A stretch of 64,000 nt of DNA from Demequina sp. TMPB413 (GCF_020447105.2 NZ_CP096184.1:2790001-2854000); one strand, 5' to 3'; numbered from the stretch's first letter, positions 40,590-49,980 are shown. A program made the numbers and translations. The notes: a model not told the origin generated them from the sequence alone.

Positions 40590-42401
40590 TTGTTCTTTGC
40601 AGCAGTCGTCGGTCCTGAGGCGCGCCTGGCACGCGCTCGTTCGGCGCTCAGTATCCACGGGAGTCGACTCGCCGCGACCGGCTGGGCATGCGAGCCAGTG
40701 CACGAGGAGTTTGTGGGCGGAACCATCGCCTGGGACTCATCGTCAAGTCACGCGAGCGTGTTCCGTGACCCAAAGCGCGGCACGCTGTTGCTACGCGCGG
40801 GGTATCTCGCGGCGCGCGACGAATGGGATGCGAACGGTCGACACGCTACCGAGAATGACGATGCCTGGGGAGAGTTTGCCGCGGTCGCGATACGAGCCCC
40901 CCACGAGTCCCGGGTCGTGCTGGAAGCTTTCGCGGACCCCGCGGCGTCCTGGCCGGTGTATTACGCTCGCCGCGGCGAGGTTGCGGTCGTCTCGAACGAT
41001 CCTCAGTTCGTTGCGCTTGTGCTCGGCTTGACCGAGTTGTCGGAGCAGGGTGTGTACGAGTTGCTGGCTTACCATCACTCGCTCGGGGTGGAGACGACGA
41101 TTGCAGGCGTGAAACGTCTCTTTCCGGGTGATCGTCTCCGGGTCGAGGCCACGACAGCGGGGGTGGTGGAGACTGCGATTGAGCACCGCAGGGTGTACGC
41201 CTACACGCGCATGGGGACGCCGAGCGAAGTGATCGAGCGCGACGCGCTGGATGCTTTGCGGCGCGGCGTTGCCGAGATTCGACCATTGAGTTCGGGGCGA
41301 TTCGCGGACGCGACGGTCCAGCTGTCAGGCGGGCTTGACAGCCGGCTCACTGCAGCCGTCCTTGCCGATGTCTTTCCAGAACGGCCCGTGGTGGTGACTC
41401 TCGACTTAAGCAAGAACGACGAGTTGGAGGTTGCGCGTGAAGTTGCGACGCGGCTGGGCTACCCGCATCGCGTGGAGACTCTGTCGACCACCGATCTGAC
41501 GACGATGCGCCAGGGGTGGTTTCTCACTGGGGGACAGGTTTCGCCGTACGCGGCCGCAGGCAACATCCTGTCCTATGAGACAGCGCACCGCGGCGCAAAC
41601 GGCCAGGTTCTGCTGGTGGGCGCATGGCCGGGCGACTGTCTGATCGGGTCCTACATCCCGATCGTCCCCGGTATGACGTCGCGCGCGCTTCGGCATGTGA
41701 TGGTCGTGGACTGGGGGAACAAGCGCGGCCGTCGGCGCGCCGAACTAGCGGGAACTGTGACGGGCCCCGCTGCTTCCAGAGTGGAGCGCGCCGCGCGAAG
41801 GAGGCTTCGCCGACGACTTAGCGAAGGCAGCGGGTCCACGGCCGCCCAGATGATCAGCTATTGGGCGATGTTCTCCCGGCAGCCTGCCTTCAGCTACATC
41901 GCGCCAGCGATGCTGACGTCCCACGTGTTGCCGGTCACCCCGGTTCTCGCAAAACCATATGTCGAGCAACTTCTGCGGCTCAGTGGGAACCAGATTGTGG
42001 GCAAGAATTGGTACCGTGCGATGATTTCGCACGGCTTTCCGGCACTGGAGGGCATCCGCAACGCGTCCACCGCGCGACCCGTAACAGACGAGGTGGTGAA
42101 GGCAACCTGGAAGCCGTCCTCACTCGATGACCTCTACATGCGTCTTCCCGAGATCGTTCAACGCGCCGCTCACGCGACCGTGGGGAGACTGCGACGACGT
42201 GTGACAACTGCAAACGACTCCGCAGAAGAAGAACACTGGTCAACAGTTCTCGCCGGTGGCGAGCGTGAGTCTGTCACGGCGGGGGGGATCTCTGTCCACG
42301 TGGGACCCAAGTCAGACATACATCTCCGTGCGGTGGCAAGGGGCCTTCGTTGGACCGCCGATTACCTTGAGGAGGGGTCGACCAAGCTTGGCGCGTGGTG
42401 A
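40590..42401 (+). CDS. Asparagine-synthetase-like PP-loop protein without N-terminal catalytic Cys
   Basis: About 603 residues from TTG 40590. A GTG at 40530 would overlap the previous gene by 28 nt and add 20 residues with no family match. The N-terminal half has the asparagine synthetase glutaminase-like fold (FAAVVGPE, LLRAGYLAARDEW, AYHHSLGVETTIAGVKRLFPGDRLRV). It begins LFFAAVVG where a Cys would be needed, so it cannot hydrolyse glutamine in the usual way. The C-terminal half has the ATP-pyrophosphatase loop VQLSGGLDSRLTAA. Comparable Cys-less members act as amide-forming or cyclising enzymes (e.g. lasso peptide cyclase). In this locus, amidation of a uronic acid is a possible role. Confidence 0.72.
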   Translation: MFFAAVVGPEARLARARSALSIHGSRLAATGWACEPVHEEFVGGTIAWDSSSSHASVFRDPKRGTLLLRAGYLAARDEWDANGRHATENDDAWGEFAAVAIRAPHESRVVLEAFADPAASWPVYYARRGEVAVVSNDPQFVALVLGLTELSEQGVYELLAYHHSLGVETTIAGVKRLFPGDRLRVEATTAGVVETAIEHRRVYAYTRMGTPSEVIERDALDALRRGVAEIRPLSSGRFADATVQLSGGLDSRLTAAVLADVFPERPVVVTLDLSKNDELEVAREVATRLGYPHRVETLSTTDLTTMRQGWFLTGGQVSPYAAAGNILSYETAHRGANGQVLLVGAWPGDCLIGSYIPIVPGMTSRALRHVMVVDWGNKRGRRRAELAGTVTGPAASRVERAARRRLRRRLSEGSGSTAAQMISYWAMFSRQPAFSYIAPAMLTSHVLPVTPVLAKPYVEQLLRLSGNQIVGKNWYRAMISHGFPALEGIRNASTARPVTDEVVKATWKPSSLDDLYMRLPEIVQRAAHATVGRLRRRVTTANDSAEEEHWSTVLAGGERESVTAGGISVHVGPKSDIHLRAVARGLRWTADYLEEGSTKLGAW

Positions 42402-42469
42402 CATTGTTCCAACATGATGCCTAGAGAGCCAGATGCCTGAGTGGGCCGCGGTCTGGCGCGCGGGAGCGT

Positions 42470-44302
42470 TCAGCGCGGCTCAAGAGCATCGCGCGCCGCT
42501 TCTGTCGCGACAATCACGTCCGCGCCAGGACACAGCGCCTCAAGCTCGCCCGAGAGCCCCTCGTGCGCCGTTTGCACCGTCAGCCCTTCGGGAACCACCC
42601 CCGCTAGGGTGCACAGATCGGTGGTGGTGCCGTGGAAGTTCGCGAGCGTCCACAAGGCGTTGGCCCCGTGACCATCTCCCCGGAGCATTGCCTCCTCGCG
42701 CTGGAGGTGCATGAGCCAGAACGCGGCGCGGTAGTCGTTGGCGAGCGAACTCTCCCACGGGATCGTCAACCGTTCGGCCTCGACGCGAGCGATCACGGCA
42801 TTGGCCACACTGTCGGGGTGTTGGCCCTCGTTGGGCAGATTGTCCTCAACGAGGATCACGTAGGGCACGCTGTCCCGGAGGAACTGAAGGTGGCCAGGCG
42901 CCCACCAACTCCCCAGGCCCAAGCTCACTGCCACGGCGAGCGCCCCCACGCCGTAGAGCCCGCCGCGGAGGCGCGCAGGCCGAACTCTAGCCACGGCGAG
43001 CGCGGCCTGAGGAAGTGCGAGTGTGAGCAGTACCGTCGTGGCGATCCATGCGTACTTGTGGGGGTAGTAGGTCCAGGGTCGCGTGAGGGTGTCGCTCAAC
43101 ACCAGCACCACCAGGAGTCCGGCGACTCCGGCGCCCGCCAGGGCAATCATGGCGGTGACCACTCTGTCCACCCGGGCCGAGGCGGCGAGCGTGAGGACGG
43201 CCAGAACGATCGCCGTCACGGGCAGCATGAGCTTGGGGAACTCCGCGAGCCCGCCGGGGATGCTGAGGGAGCCGCTCGCCTCGAGGAGCACGGGCAGGCC
43301 ACGCCATAGTGCCATGACAATCAGTGCCGCGCCCCCTGCCATCGTGGCGAGGCGCTTGCTCAGTGACCACCGCGGGAAGGCCCGCAATTCGCCAGCGGCC
43401 TGAATCAGCAGCAGCGCAGTGGGAAGGATCGCGAGCGGGGTCCAGGTGAGGAGCGTCAACAAGATCGCCGTCACTTGCATCGCCATGCCGAGCCAGGGAC
43501 GGCTTCGCGTATTCAGATACGCGAGAATCGACGCCACCAGGATGATGAACACCAGGTGCGCGTTGATGAAGCCGAACTTCACGGGATATCCAGTCCAGAA
43601 CCATCCCAGGGGGAGCATCGATGCGGCGCCGACGGTGGCTTTCGCTGGCAAGCCGACGAGGGCCTGGGAGTTCCTCACCATCGCGTAAGCAATGGCGCCG
43701 GCGAGCAGACAGGAGACCACGATGAGCGCCGCCCAGGTGGAGGCATACGCGCCGATGTCGTGTGACACGATCGCGCTCGCGCCCGTCGCTGGGCGCCCAG
43801 GCGCAGCGACGGCCGCCACCATTGCGGGCGAGAGAGGGACAGGGTTGGCAAGGGGAGGCGGCGCCACACCACCCTCGGCCATGATGTGCCGCGCGTACAT
43901 GAGTTGCGATGCCGAGTCGCCTAGCATCGCCCATGAGACGCGGGATGCAGAAGGCGACAGCGGCACACACACGAATGCGCCCAGCGCGATGACGGCGCCG
44001 AGCCCTGCGGGGGCGGCATCTCGCCAGGTGGCCACATCGGGCACGGCCGCAAAGCCGCGCCGCCTCCACGTGCTCCACGAGCGAAGCACCAACAGCCAGC
44101 CGAAGCCGCCCAGCACGGCCACCACGGTGACGATCGACGTCACGAGCGGAGACCCGGTCATGTACGCGACCATCATGAGAGCGACAAGTGTCGCCGGAGC
44201 GCCGAGCGTGACCAGCGCGAGCGATGTGGGCGCACCAAAGCGGGCCCTAAAGACGATGAGCCACGGGATCGCGGCAAGAGCGAGGCCCGTCCACATCACC
44301 AT
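42470..44302 (-). CDS. Large polytopic membrane protein, GT-C-like, unknown function
   Basis: 610 residues with about 12-13 hydrophobic segments in the first 470 and a soluble C-terminal domain of about 130 residues (from WWAPGHLQFLRDSVPY to the end). Segments such as WAMLGDSASQLMYARHIMAEGG lie in a probable outer loop between early helices, where GT-C enzymes carry their acidic catalytic residue. No named family was recognised with confidence. Start ATG 44300-44302, with AAGGAG 11 nt upstream. It is convergent with the asparagine-synthetase-like gene (68-nt gap) and separated from the next membrane protein gene by 109 nt. Confidence 0.7.
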   Translation of the reverse strand: MVMWTGLALAAIPWLIVFRARFGAPTSLALVTLGAPATLVALMMVAYMTGSPLVTSIVTVVAVLGGFGWLLVLRSWSTWRRRGFAAVPDVATWRDAAPAGLGAVIALGAFVCVPLSPSASRVSWAMLGDSASQLMYARHIMAEGGVAPPPLANPVPLSPAMVAAVAAPGRPATGASAIVSHDIGAYASTWAALIVVSCLLAGAIAYAMVRNSQALVGLPAKATVGAASMLPLGWFWTGYPVKFGFINAHLVFIILVASILAYLNTRSRPWLGMAMQVTAILLTLLTWTPLAILPTALLLIQAAGELRAFPRWSLSKRLATMAGGAALIVMALWRGLPVLLEASGSLSIPGGLAEFPKLMLPVTAIVLAVLTLAASARVDRVVTAMIALAGAGVAGLLVVLVLSDTLTRPWTYYPHKYAWIATTVLLTLALPQAALAVARVRPARLRGGLYGVGALAVAVSLGLGSWWAPGHLQFLRDSVPYVILVEDNLPNEGQHPDSVANAVIARVEAERLTIPWESSLANDYRAAFWLMHLQREEAMLRGDGHGANALWTLANFHGTTTDLCTLAGVVPEGLTVQTAHEGLSGELEALCPGADVIVATEAARDALEPR

Positions 44303-44411
44303 GACCGAGCTAACTCCTTGAAGGTGGTGACAACGCTGTCACCTCGACGACGAAAGCCTCGTGGGGTCGAGAGGGCCTGACTACGGCGGGGGGGACACCA
44401 GCCTCAAGCGA

Positions 44412-45740
44412 TTATGGCGTATCGGGCGTGGCGCTCGCCACCACTTCCCGCACCCGCTCGACGTCGTGTGACGAATAGTCCCCTATGGGTAGGTCGCCGC
44501 GCTCGTATAGCACCACGAGATCGCCCAACGTCACGTCGGGCGCCCACTCGCTGTCGGGTCTCGCGGTCACGTCGACTCCGTCTGGGTCTTCGACGTACAG
44601 AGCAAGCGCGGCCGAGATGAGCCGCTGCGAGCCCTGTTCCCTCGCCGACTGTTGGGCAGCAGCGTCGCCCAAGATGCTGGCCTGGTAGCCAGCGAGTGCC
44701 AGCAGCAACGCTCCCATCCCGGCCACCCAGCGAAGACGCTCGCGCGCGAGACGAGTGAGTGCGACGGTGCACAGTGGCAGCAGGAGCACCACCAGCATGT
44801 ATAGGTAGCGGGAAGACCTCCCCGACCCGACCGACCACTCCGCGCGGCTGTACGCGGTCATAAGGGCGAACAGCGCGGCTGCGCCCGTCAACATGAGCGC
44901 GGGCGAGAACCCCGGCAACCTGGTGCCATTGCGTTGCATCCTGATGAGCCACAGCAGGAGCGCAATCAACATGAGGGCCCCAATCCCGAAGAGCGGGAAG
45001 ATGCTCTGCCACCCCAGCAGCAGCATCACGCCAATGAACTGGGGGATCTTGATGAAGAGCTTCTCCAGGCTGAGCCCGCCGGTGTCGGGGTTGTGCGGGT
45101 TGCCCACCGCGAAGGCGACGTACCACGCCAGATAGACCACCGCGCAGGAGGTTGCGTAGATGACAGCGCGCTTGGCGCCGTGTCGGTGAAGGATCAACGC
45201 GGAGGTCGCAACAATGATCGGGATCGCCGTCCCAGACCACGTGAGCGCAAAGAGCGAGACACCGATGATCGCCGCGAGCCGTCGCCCCGTAAGGACTGGC
45301 GCAGCGGCGAGGTGGAAGGCGAGCAGTCCGAGCGCGAGAGCCCCAAGGAAGCCCACCTGGAAGCCCCACAGGATGTTCTCCGCCCCGCTGCCGAGGAACA
45401 CGAGCACCGTGACAGCGGCGGTCGCGATCCAGGCGTTGGCGCGTGCCCGCAACGCGATGCGCCACACCATGTGAGCGGTCGCGAGGTGAGCGACGGTGAC
45501 GGCCACTGCAAACGGCAGGTAACTGTCGAGTCCAAAGACCGCGCGCAACGCCCGGAAGAGCGCGAGCGGGCTCGTGCTCCAGTGACCCACGTGGGGCTCG
45601 AGCAGCCCGGGCCCATCAGGCTCGAGGAACGCCCACTCGTCGAAGAAGAACCACTGATCGCGCTGGAACACCATGATGACGGCAAAGCCAATCACCAGCG
45701 ATGCGACGTGCCACGCCGCCGGGCTCCGTCGCAAGGACAC
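44412..45740 (-). CDS. Polytopic membrane protein, GT-C-like glycosyltransferase candidate
   Basis: 442 residues with about 10-11 transmembrane helices. The first outer loop holds QWFFFDEWAFLEPDGPGLLEPHVGHWS, whose DEW pair matches the acidic position of GT-C enzymes that use polyprenyl-linked donors. Later loops include GVDVTARPDSEWAP near the C-terminus. It begins (GTG 45738-45740) 3 nt after the epimerase gene stops and so belongs to the unit 48725-44412. Substrate unknown. The assignment as GT-C is an inference from topology and the DEW motif. Confidence 0.72.
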   Translation of the reverse strand: MSLRRSPAAWHVASLVIGFAVIMVFQRDQWFFFDEWAFLEPDGPGLLEPHVGHWSTSPLALFRALRAVFGLDSYLPFAVAVTVAHLATAHMVWRIALRARANAWIATAAVTVLVFLGSGAENILWGFQVGFLGALALGLLAFHLAAAPVLTGRRLAAIIGVSLFALTWSGTAIPIIVATSALILHRHGAKRAVIYATSCAVVYLAWYVAFAVGNPHNPDTGGLSLEKLFIKIPQFIGVMLLLGWQSIFPLFGIGALMLIALLLWLIRMQRNGTRLPGFSPALMLTGAAALFALMTAYSRAEWSVGSGRSSRYLYMLVVLLLPLCTVALTRLARERLRWVAGMGALLLALAGYQASILGDAAAQQSAREQGSQRLISAALALYVEDPDGVDVTARPDSEWAPDVTLGDLVVLYERGDLPIGDYSSHDVERVREVVASATPDTP

Positions 45741-45743
45741 GGC

Positions 45744-46775
45744 CTAGATCGTGCCTTCTTCGATGGCGTCCCTGATCCACGGGATGACCTCGTCGAGCAT
45801 GTCCTCCAGCTTGGTGTCCGCCACAAAACCCAGCACGTCACGCGCCTTCGACGTGTCAGGTACCCGGCGCTGCACGTCGTACTCGAAGCCCTCGTCGTGC
45901 GCGAACGTGAGGGGCACATCCGGCCCCTTGATCTTGCGCCAGATAATCTCCGCCAACTGCGTGACCGAGTGACCCTCTGGGGTGGACAGGTTGAAGTCGT
46001 TGTTCACCGCCTCGGGGTGGAACAGGCTCATGACGATGCCGCGCGCCAGGTCCCCACCGTAGGTGTAGTGGCGGATCTGCTCGCCGGAGCCCAGGATGTG
46101 CAACGGGTCCTGACCCTTGAACACCTTCTGCACGATGTCGGGCACCACGTGGCTCATCGCGAGCTTCACGTTCCCGGAGTCGATCTCCACGTCACCCAGC
46201 GCCCGGGATTCGCCGATGCCCACGCAGTTGAAGGGCCGCAGGATCGTGTACGGGAGCTTGTACTGGTCCCATGCGGCCCGCGCAAAGTACTCCACCGCAA
46301 GCTTCTGGAAGCCATACGACGACAGCGGCGGCGGGATCTTGCGTTCGTCGCCTTCCTTTGACGGCCAGTGGGTCGAGGATTCGAAGACCATCGACGACGA
46401 CATGTACGTGACCTTCTGCAACCGGCCCTTGCCACCGTCGTGCGCCTTGATGGCGGCATCGCACGTGGAAGCCAGGATGCGCTCGTTCTGCGCGATGAGG
46501 TCATACGCGTAGGTGTGGAAGTAGGAGATGCCGCCAATGAGCGCGGCGCCGGCGATGAGGTGGTCAACGTCGGACGCGAGTTCCGACATCATGTCGACCT
46601 TCTCAACATCGTCCACGTAGAGGCGGTAGTTCGGGTGGTCGTCGTAGGACTTTTTGACGGGACCGTACTTGGAGTAGTTGTCGACTCCGACCACCTCGTG
46701 GCCGCCCTTGAGGAGTTCCTCGACGATGTAGCCGCCGATGAATCCTGCCGACCCGGTGACGAGCACCTTAGCCAT
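45744..46775 (-). CDS. Extended SDR nucleotide-sugar epimerase/dehydratase
   Basis: 343 residues. VLVTGSAGFIGGYIVEELLKGGHEVVGVDNYSKYGPV at the N-terminus is the NAD site. YMSSSMVFESSTHWP and YGFQKLAVEYFAR supply the Ser/Thr and YXXXK catalytic residues. RPFNCVGIGESRALGD follows. The unusual YSKYGPVKKSYDDHPNY block after the first strand sets it apart from plain UDP-glucose 4-epimerase. Reaction unknown within the epimerase, dehydratase or decarboxylase range. The start overlaps the preceding GT2 by 8 nt, and it is encoded with a nucleotide-sugar dehydrogenase, a common pairing for uronic acid interconversion. Confidence 0.85.
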   Translation of the reverse strand: MAKVLVTGSAGFIGGYIVEELLKGGHEVVGVDNYSKYGPVKKSYDDHPNYRLYVDDVEKVDMMSELASDVDHLIAGAALIGGISYFHTYAYDLIAQNERILASTCDAAIKAHDGGKGRLQKVTYMSSSMVFESSTHWPSKEGDERKIPPPLSSYGFQKLAVEYFARAAWDQYKLPYTILRPFNCVGIGESRALGDVEIDSGNVKLAMSHVVPDIVQKVFKGQDPLHILGSGEQIRHYTYGGDLARGIVMSLFHPEAVNNDFNLSTPEGHSVTQLAEIIWRKIKGPDVPLTFAHDEGFEYDVQRRVPDTSKARDVLGFVADTKLEDMLDEVIPWIRDAIEEGTI

Positions 46776-47523
46776 GTTGTGTTCCTTCCGACGTGCGTGT
46801 GGGGCCAGCCGCAGATGGCAGCGGCTTGGCAACCCCGTAAGCGTAGAAGTACCAACGCAGGTACTTCGGTATCCACTTGGACATGTGAAAATTCGATTGG
46901 CCCACGGTCCGGTCGAGCCAGATGGTGGGAATCTCTGCGACGGGCTGGCGGTGGCGCCGCGCCTTGGCCGCAAGTTCAAGCCCGATTTCGAAGCCGTCCC
47001 GGCTCTCGATCCCGACCCGTCGCACAAACTCGGTGTCATAGGCCTTGTAGGAGTTGGTGGCGTCGCGCGTGCCGACCCCAGCAAACCAGTACAGGGTGCG
47101 GCCGGCCGTGCGCGACAGGAACGCCTTGAAGCGCGGACCGCCCACCTGCTGCCCGCCGGCCATGTAGCGAGAGGCCGCGGCCACCACCACGCCTCGCTCG
47201 ATGAGCTTCACGAGGTCGTCGATCTGCTCTGGATCGTCGCAACCGTCGGCCATGGTGACCACCGTCGTGTTGGCAGAAGCGGCATCGATGCCGTAGCGAA
47301 TCGCATTCGCGGGCCCGCGCCCGTAGGTCTGCACCAGGGTGCGCACGCGCCCATCGGGGTAGGCGTTCACCACGGGAATCGTGGTGTCGTCGTCGGTGTC
47401 GACCACCACCAGCAACTCGAAGTCGCTCTCCACGGCGCCGACGATGCGGTCAAGTCCGGCGACGATGTTCTCCCCCTCGTTGTACGCGGGGATGACGATG
47501 CTGACGCGCGGGGCCTGCGTCAC
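46768..47523 (-). CDS. Family 2 glycosyltransferase, polyprenyl-phosphate type
   Basis: 251 residues from GTG 47521-47523. RVSIVIPAYNEGENIVAGLDRI, LLVVVDTDDDTTIPVV, VTMADGCDDPEQIDDLV and VAASRYMAGG match the DPM1-like GT2 group, which passes a sugar to a polyprenyl phosphate or lipid-linked acceptor. The C-terminal segment WIPKYLRWYFYAYGVAKPL is amphipathic and may contact the membrane. Overlaps the dehydrogenase stop upstream by 4 nt and the epimerase start downstream by 8 nt. Confidence 0.85.
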   Translation of the reverse strand: MTQAPRVSIVIPAYNEGENIVAGLDRIVGAVESDFELLVVVDTDDDTTIPVVNAYPDGRVRTLVQTYGRGPANAIRYGIDAASANTTVVTMADGCDDPEQIDDLVKLIERGVVVAAASRYMAGGQQVGGPRFKAFLSRTAGRTLYWFAGVGTRDATNSYKAYDTEFVRRVGIESRDGFEIGLELAAKARRHRQPVAEIPTIWLDRTVGQSNFHMSKWIPKYLRWYFYAYGVAKPLPSAAGPTRTSEGTQHG

Positions 47524-48725
47524 ACCACCACCCCGTTGCCCAGGAGGTTCCACACGTCCGCCACCGGCTTGTCGATCACGAGCCCGCGGTACTCGGTGTG
47601 CGGCGTCGCAATGATGAGAATGTCCGCCTTCGCGATGACGTCCTCAAGGGGAATCAGCGTGGGGTCGGTGTCCTCCGTGACGTGGGGATCCGTACACAGC
47701 ACTGCCTTGGCCTTGAACTTGAGCACGCGGCGGAGTTTGTACGAGAGCGAAGACCTGATGTCATCAGAACCGCCCTTGAATGCCATCCCCAGGATGCCGA
47801 CCGTGAGTTGCGAGAGGTCGTACCGCTTCTCGAGCTGCGACACCACGTACAGCGGGAGGCCCTCGTTCACCAGCATGGCCGAGTGGCCCAGGGCGAACTT
47901 GTTGTCGGAGAACGCTGCCAACTGCATCGTGTCCTTGAAGAGGCACGGCCCTGCCGCGAAGCCCGCTCCTGGAATGTCCTTGGCGCGCGGGTAGTTGCGG
48001 CTGAGCCCTTCGCGGATGCGCTCGTAGTCGAGGCCGCGCTCGTTCGCCATCATGTAGAACTGGTTGGCCGCCGCGAACTTGATGTAGCGCCACGTGTTGG
48101 TGAACAGCTTGGCGAGCTCAGCCTCTTCTGGGCTGAGGTGCACAATCTCATCCGTGAGGGTGGAGAAGAGTGCGGCCGCGCGCTCGCGTCCCCGCTCGGT
48201 GCGGGACGACACGATCTGGGGGAGCGAGAACAACTCCTCCATGGCGCGGTGTTCAGCGATGCGTTCCGGGCAAAACGCCACGTCGATGTCGAGACCGAGG
48301 TCGGCAATCATGCGCTCCACCAATGCGGTGACACCGGGAAAGAGGGTGGACCGCAGGATCAGCGTCTGACCGTCCCTGAAGTAGTCGGCGGTGTCGGCCA
48401 GTGCGATGGGGATCGCGTTGGGGTCGGGGTTCAGGTGCTCGTCCACTGGGGTTCCGATGACGACGATGACGTGTTCGGCCCCGGCCACCACGGACGCGTC
48501 GGCGGAGGCAACGAGCCTCCCGTTGGCGAGGTTCTCCTTGAGCTTCGGCTCGGCACCTGGCTCCATGAACGGCATCACGCCCGAGTTGATGACGTCTACT
48601 GTCGCGGCGTTGATGTCATAGATGACAACACGAGAGCCTCTGTCTGCCAGGCCGATCGCAAGCGGCAGGCCCACATGGCCCCCACCGCCCACCACCACGA
48701 CGTCACGTTCAAAGTCTTTTGCCAC
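47520..48725 (-). CDS. Nucleotide-sugar 6-dehydrogenase, second copy
   Basis: 401 residues. VVVVGGGGHVGLPLAIGLADRGSRVVIYD is the NAD site. The catalytic Cys lies in PGAGFAAGPCLFKDTMQLA, and ELAKLFTNTWRYIKFAAANQFY is the central helix. The last domain has GILGMAFKGGSDDIRSSLSYKL and IIATPHTEYRGL. It oxidises C6 of a UDP-sugar to a carboxylate with two NAD+. It is only distantly similar to the dehydrogenase at 19084-20388, so a different substrate is likely. GTG start at 48723-48725; the upstream in-frame extension has no family match. Confidence 0.87.
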   Translation of the reverse strand: MAKDFERDVVVVGGGGHVGLPLAIGLADRGSRVVIYDINAATVDVINSGVMPFMEPGAEPKLKENLANGRLVASADASVVAGAEHVIVVIGTPVDEHLNPDPNAIPIALADTADYFRDGQTLILRSTLFPGVTALVERMIADLGLDIDVAFCPERIAEHRAMEELFSLPQIVSSRTERGRERAAALFSTLTDEIVHLSPEEAELAKLFTNTWRYIKFAAANQFYMMANERGLDYERIREGLSRNYPRAKDIPGAGFAAGPCLFKDTMQLAAFSDNKFALGHSAMLVNEGLPLYVVSQLEKRYDLSQLTVGILGMAFKGGSDDIRSSLSYKLRRVLKFKAKAVLCTDPHVTEDTDPTLIPLEDVIAKADILIIATPHTEYRGLVIDKPVADVWNLLGNGVVV

Positions 48726-48880
48726 GGCGGACTCATCTCGGCAGATAGGGTGGGGCCGCCACACGGCGGCACGTCGCCGGTATTCTATCGGGCATTGCTC
48801 AGCCTCAAAGTGGGCTCCGCGCCAGCGAGCGGGCGCCTGCCGCACGCACCATGCCGCCCCCGCGGCCAGAAGGACTCCTG

Positions 48881-49402
48881 ATGCGCACATCCGCCTCACC
48901 ATTGGCGACGCGGCTCTACCGCGGCCTGGTGTCGTACGCGCTCAAGTTCGGCGCGGTGGGCCTGGTGGGATACGCGATCGACGTGGGCGTCTTCAACCTG
49001 TTGCGCTTTGGCGGCGTGCTGGGAGACTCGTGGGCGACGTCACCCATCGGCGCCAAGGTGATCTCCGTGACGCTGGCGACGGTTGCCACGTGGTTTGGCA
49101 ACCGCTTGTGGACTTTCCGCGATCGCCGCCGCACCAACTACTGGCTTGAACTTGCGGAGTTCAGCCTGGTGGCGCTCGTGGGCATGGGCATCTCGGTCGC
49201 GTGTCTGTACATCTCCCACTACGTACTGGGGCTCACGTCGCCGCTCGCGGACAACATCTCGGCCAACGTAGTAGGCCTTGTCCTTGCGACCACATTCCGC
49301 TTCGTGATGTACCGCTTCTGGGTGTTCGGCAGCCACCGTGAGGGTGGTCTCGCCTCGCGCACCCTGCCGGGCCTCGCCGCCCCGCTTGACCGCCAGGTCT
49401 AG
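48881..49402 (+). CDS. GtrA family membrane protein
   Basis: 173 residues with four transmembrane helices. [24 protein letters not shown] is the first, then [26 protein letters not shown] (the typical WxxNRxWTF block after helix 2), [18 protein letters not shown], and [19 protein letters not shown] (the RFxxYRFWVF end). GtrA-like proteins are linked to flipping or transfer of polyprenyl-phosphate sugars for glycan modification. Start ATG 48881, with AAGGA 6 nt upstream. Its stop shares CTAG with the convergent dcd. It closes the glycan locus. Confidence 0.88.
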   Translation: MRTSASPLATRLYRGLVSYALKFGAVGLVGYAIDVGVFNLLRFGGVLGDSWATSPIGAKVISVTLATVATWFGNRLWTFRDRRRTNYWLELAEFSLVALVGMGISVACLYISHYVLGLTSPLADNISANVVGLVLATTFRFVMYRFWVFGSHREGGLASRTLPGLAAPLDRQV

Positions 49403-49974
49403 ATCTCTTTCAGCGAGAAGTTCTGGAAGCTCTTGGACGCCGTCGGCCCCCGCTGTCCCCGGTACCGCGACCCATACTTGTCAGATCCATACGGATACTC
49501 GGCAGGCGAACTCAGCTGGAAGAAGCACAGCTGCCCGATCTTCATACCGGGCCACAGGTTGATGGGCAGGGTCGCGGTGTTGGACAACTCCAACGTCACG
49601 TTCCCTTCAAACCCGGGATCGATGAAGCCAGCGGTCGAGTGCGTGAGCAGCCCCAGCCGGCCCAGCGAAGACTTGCCCTCGAGCCTGGCCGCAATGTCGT
49701 CGGGCAGTGACACGGACTCAAACGTGGAGCCCAGCACGAACTCGCCTGGGTGCAGCACGAACGGCTTGCCGGCGTCCACCTCGACCAGGCGCGTCAGGTC
49801 GGGCTGCTCGGTGGCAGGGTCGATCGAGGCGTACTTGTGGTTGTCGAACACCCTGAAGTATTTGTCGAGTCGCACGTCGATGGACGACGGCTGGATCATG
49901 GCGGCGTCGTACGGGTCAAGGGCGACGCGGCCGGAGTCGATCTGAGTGCGGATATCGCGGTCGGAGAGCAACAT
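49399..49974 (-). CDS. dcd: dCTP deaminase
   Basis: 191 residues. The active-site and trimer motifs are all present: [86 protein letters not shown] and [10 protein letters not shown]. The enzyme makes dUTP (or dUMP directly in the bifunctional actinobacterial form) from dCTP for thymidylate synthesis. Start ATG 49972-49974, with TAGGTT 6 nt upstream (leaderless signal). Confidence 0.96.
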   Translation of the reverse strand: MLLSDRDIRTQIDSGRVALDPYDAAMIQPSSIDVRLDKYFRVFDNHKYASIDPATEQPDLTRLVEVDAGKPFVLHPGEFVLGSTFESVSLPDDIAARLEGKSSLGRLGLLTHSTAGFIDPGFEGNVTLELSNTATLPINLWPGMKIGQLCFFQLSSPAEYPYGSDKYGSRYRGQRGPTASKSFQNFSLKEI

Positions 49975-49980
49975 GGGGTC

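Noticed and set aside
40530..42401. Lasso peptide cluster around the asparagine-synthetase-like protein
   Set aside because: No short precursor gene, protease-like partner or RRE-type protein lies nearby. The neighbours are a secreted protein and membrane glycan proteins.
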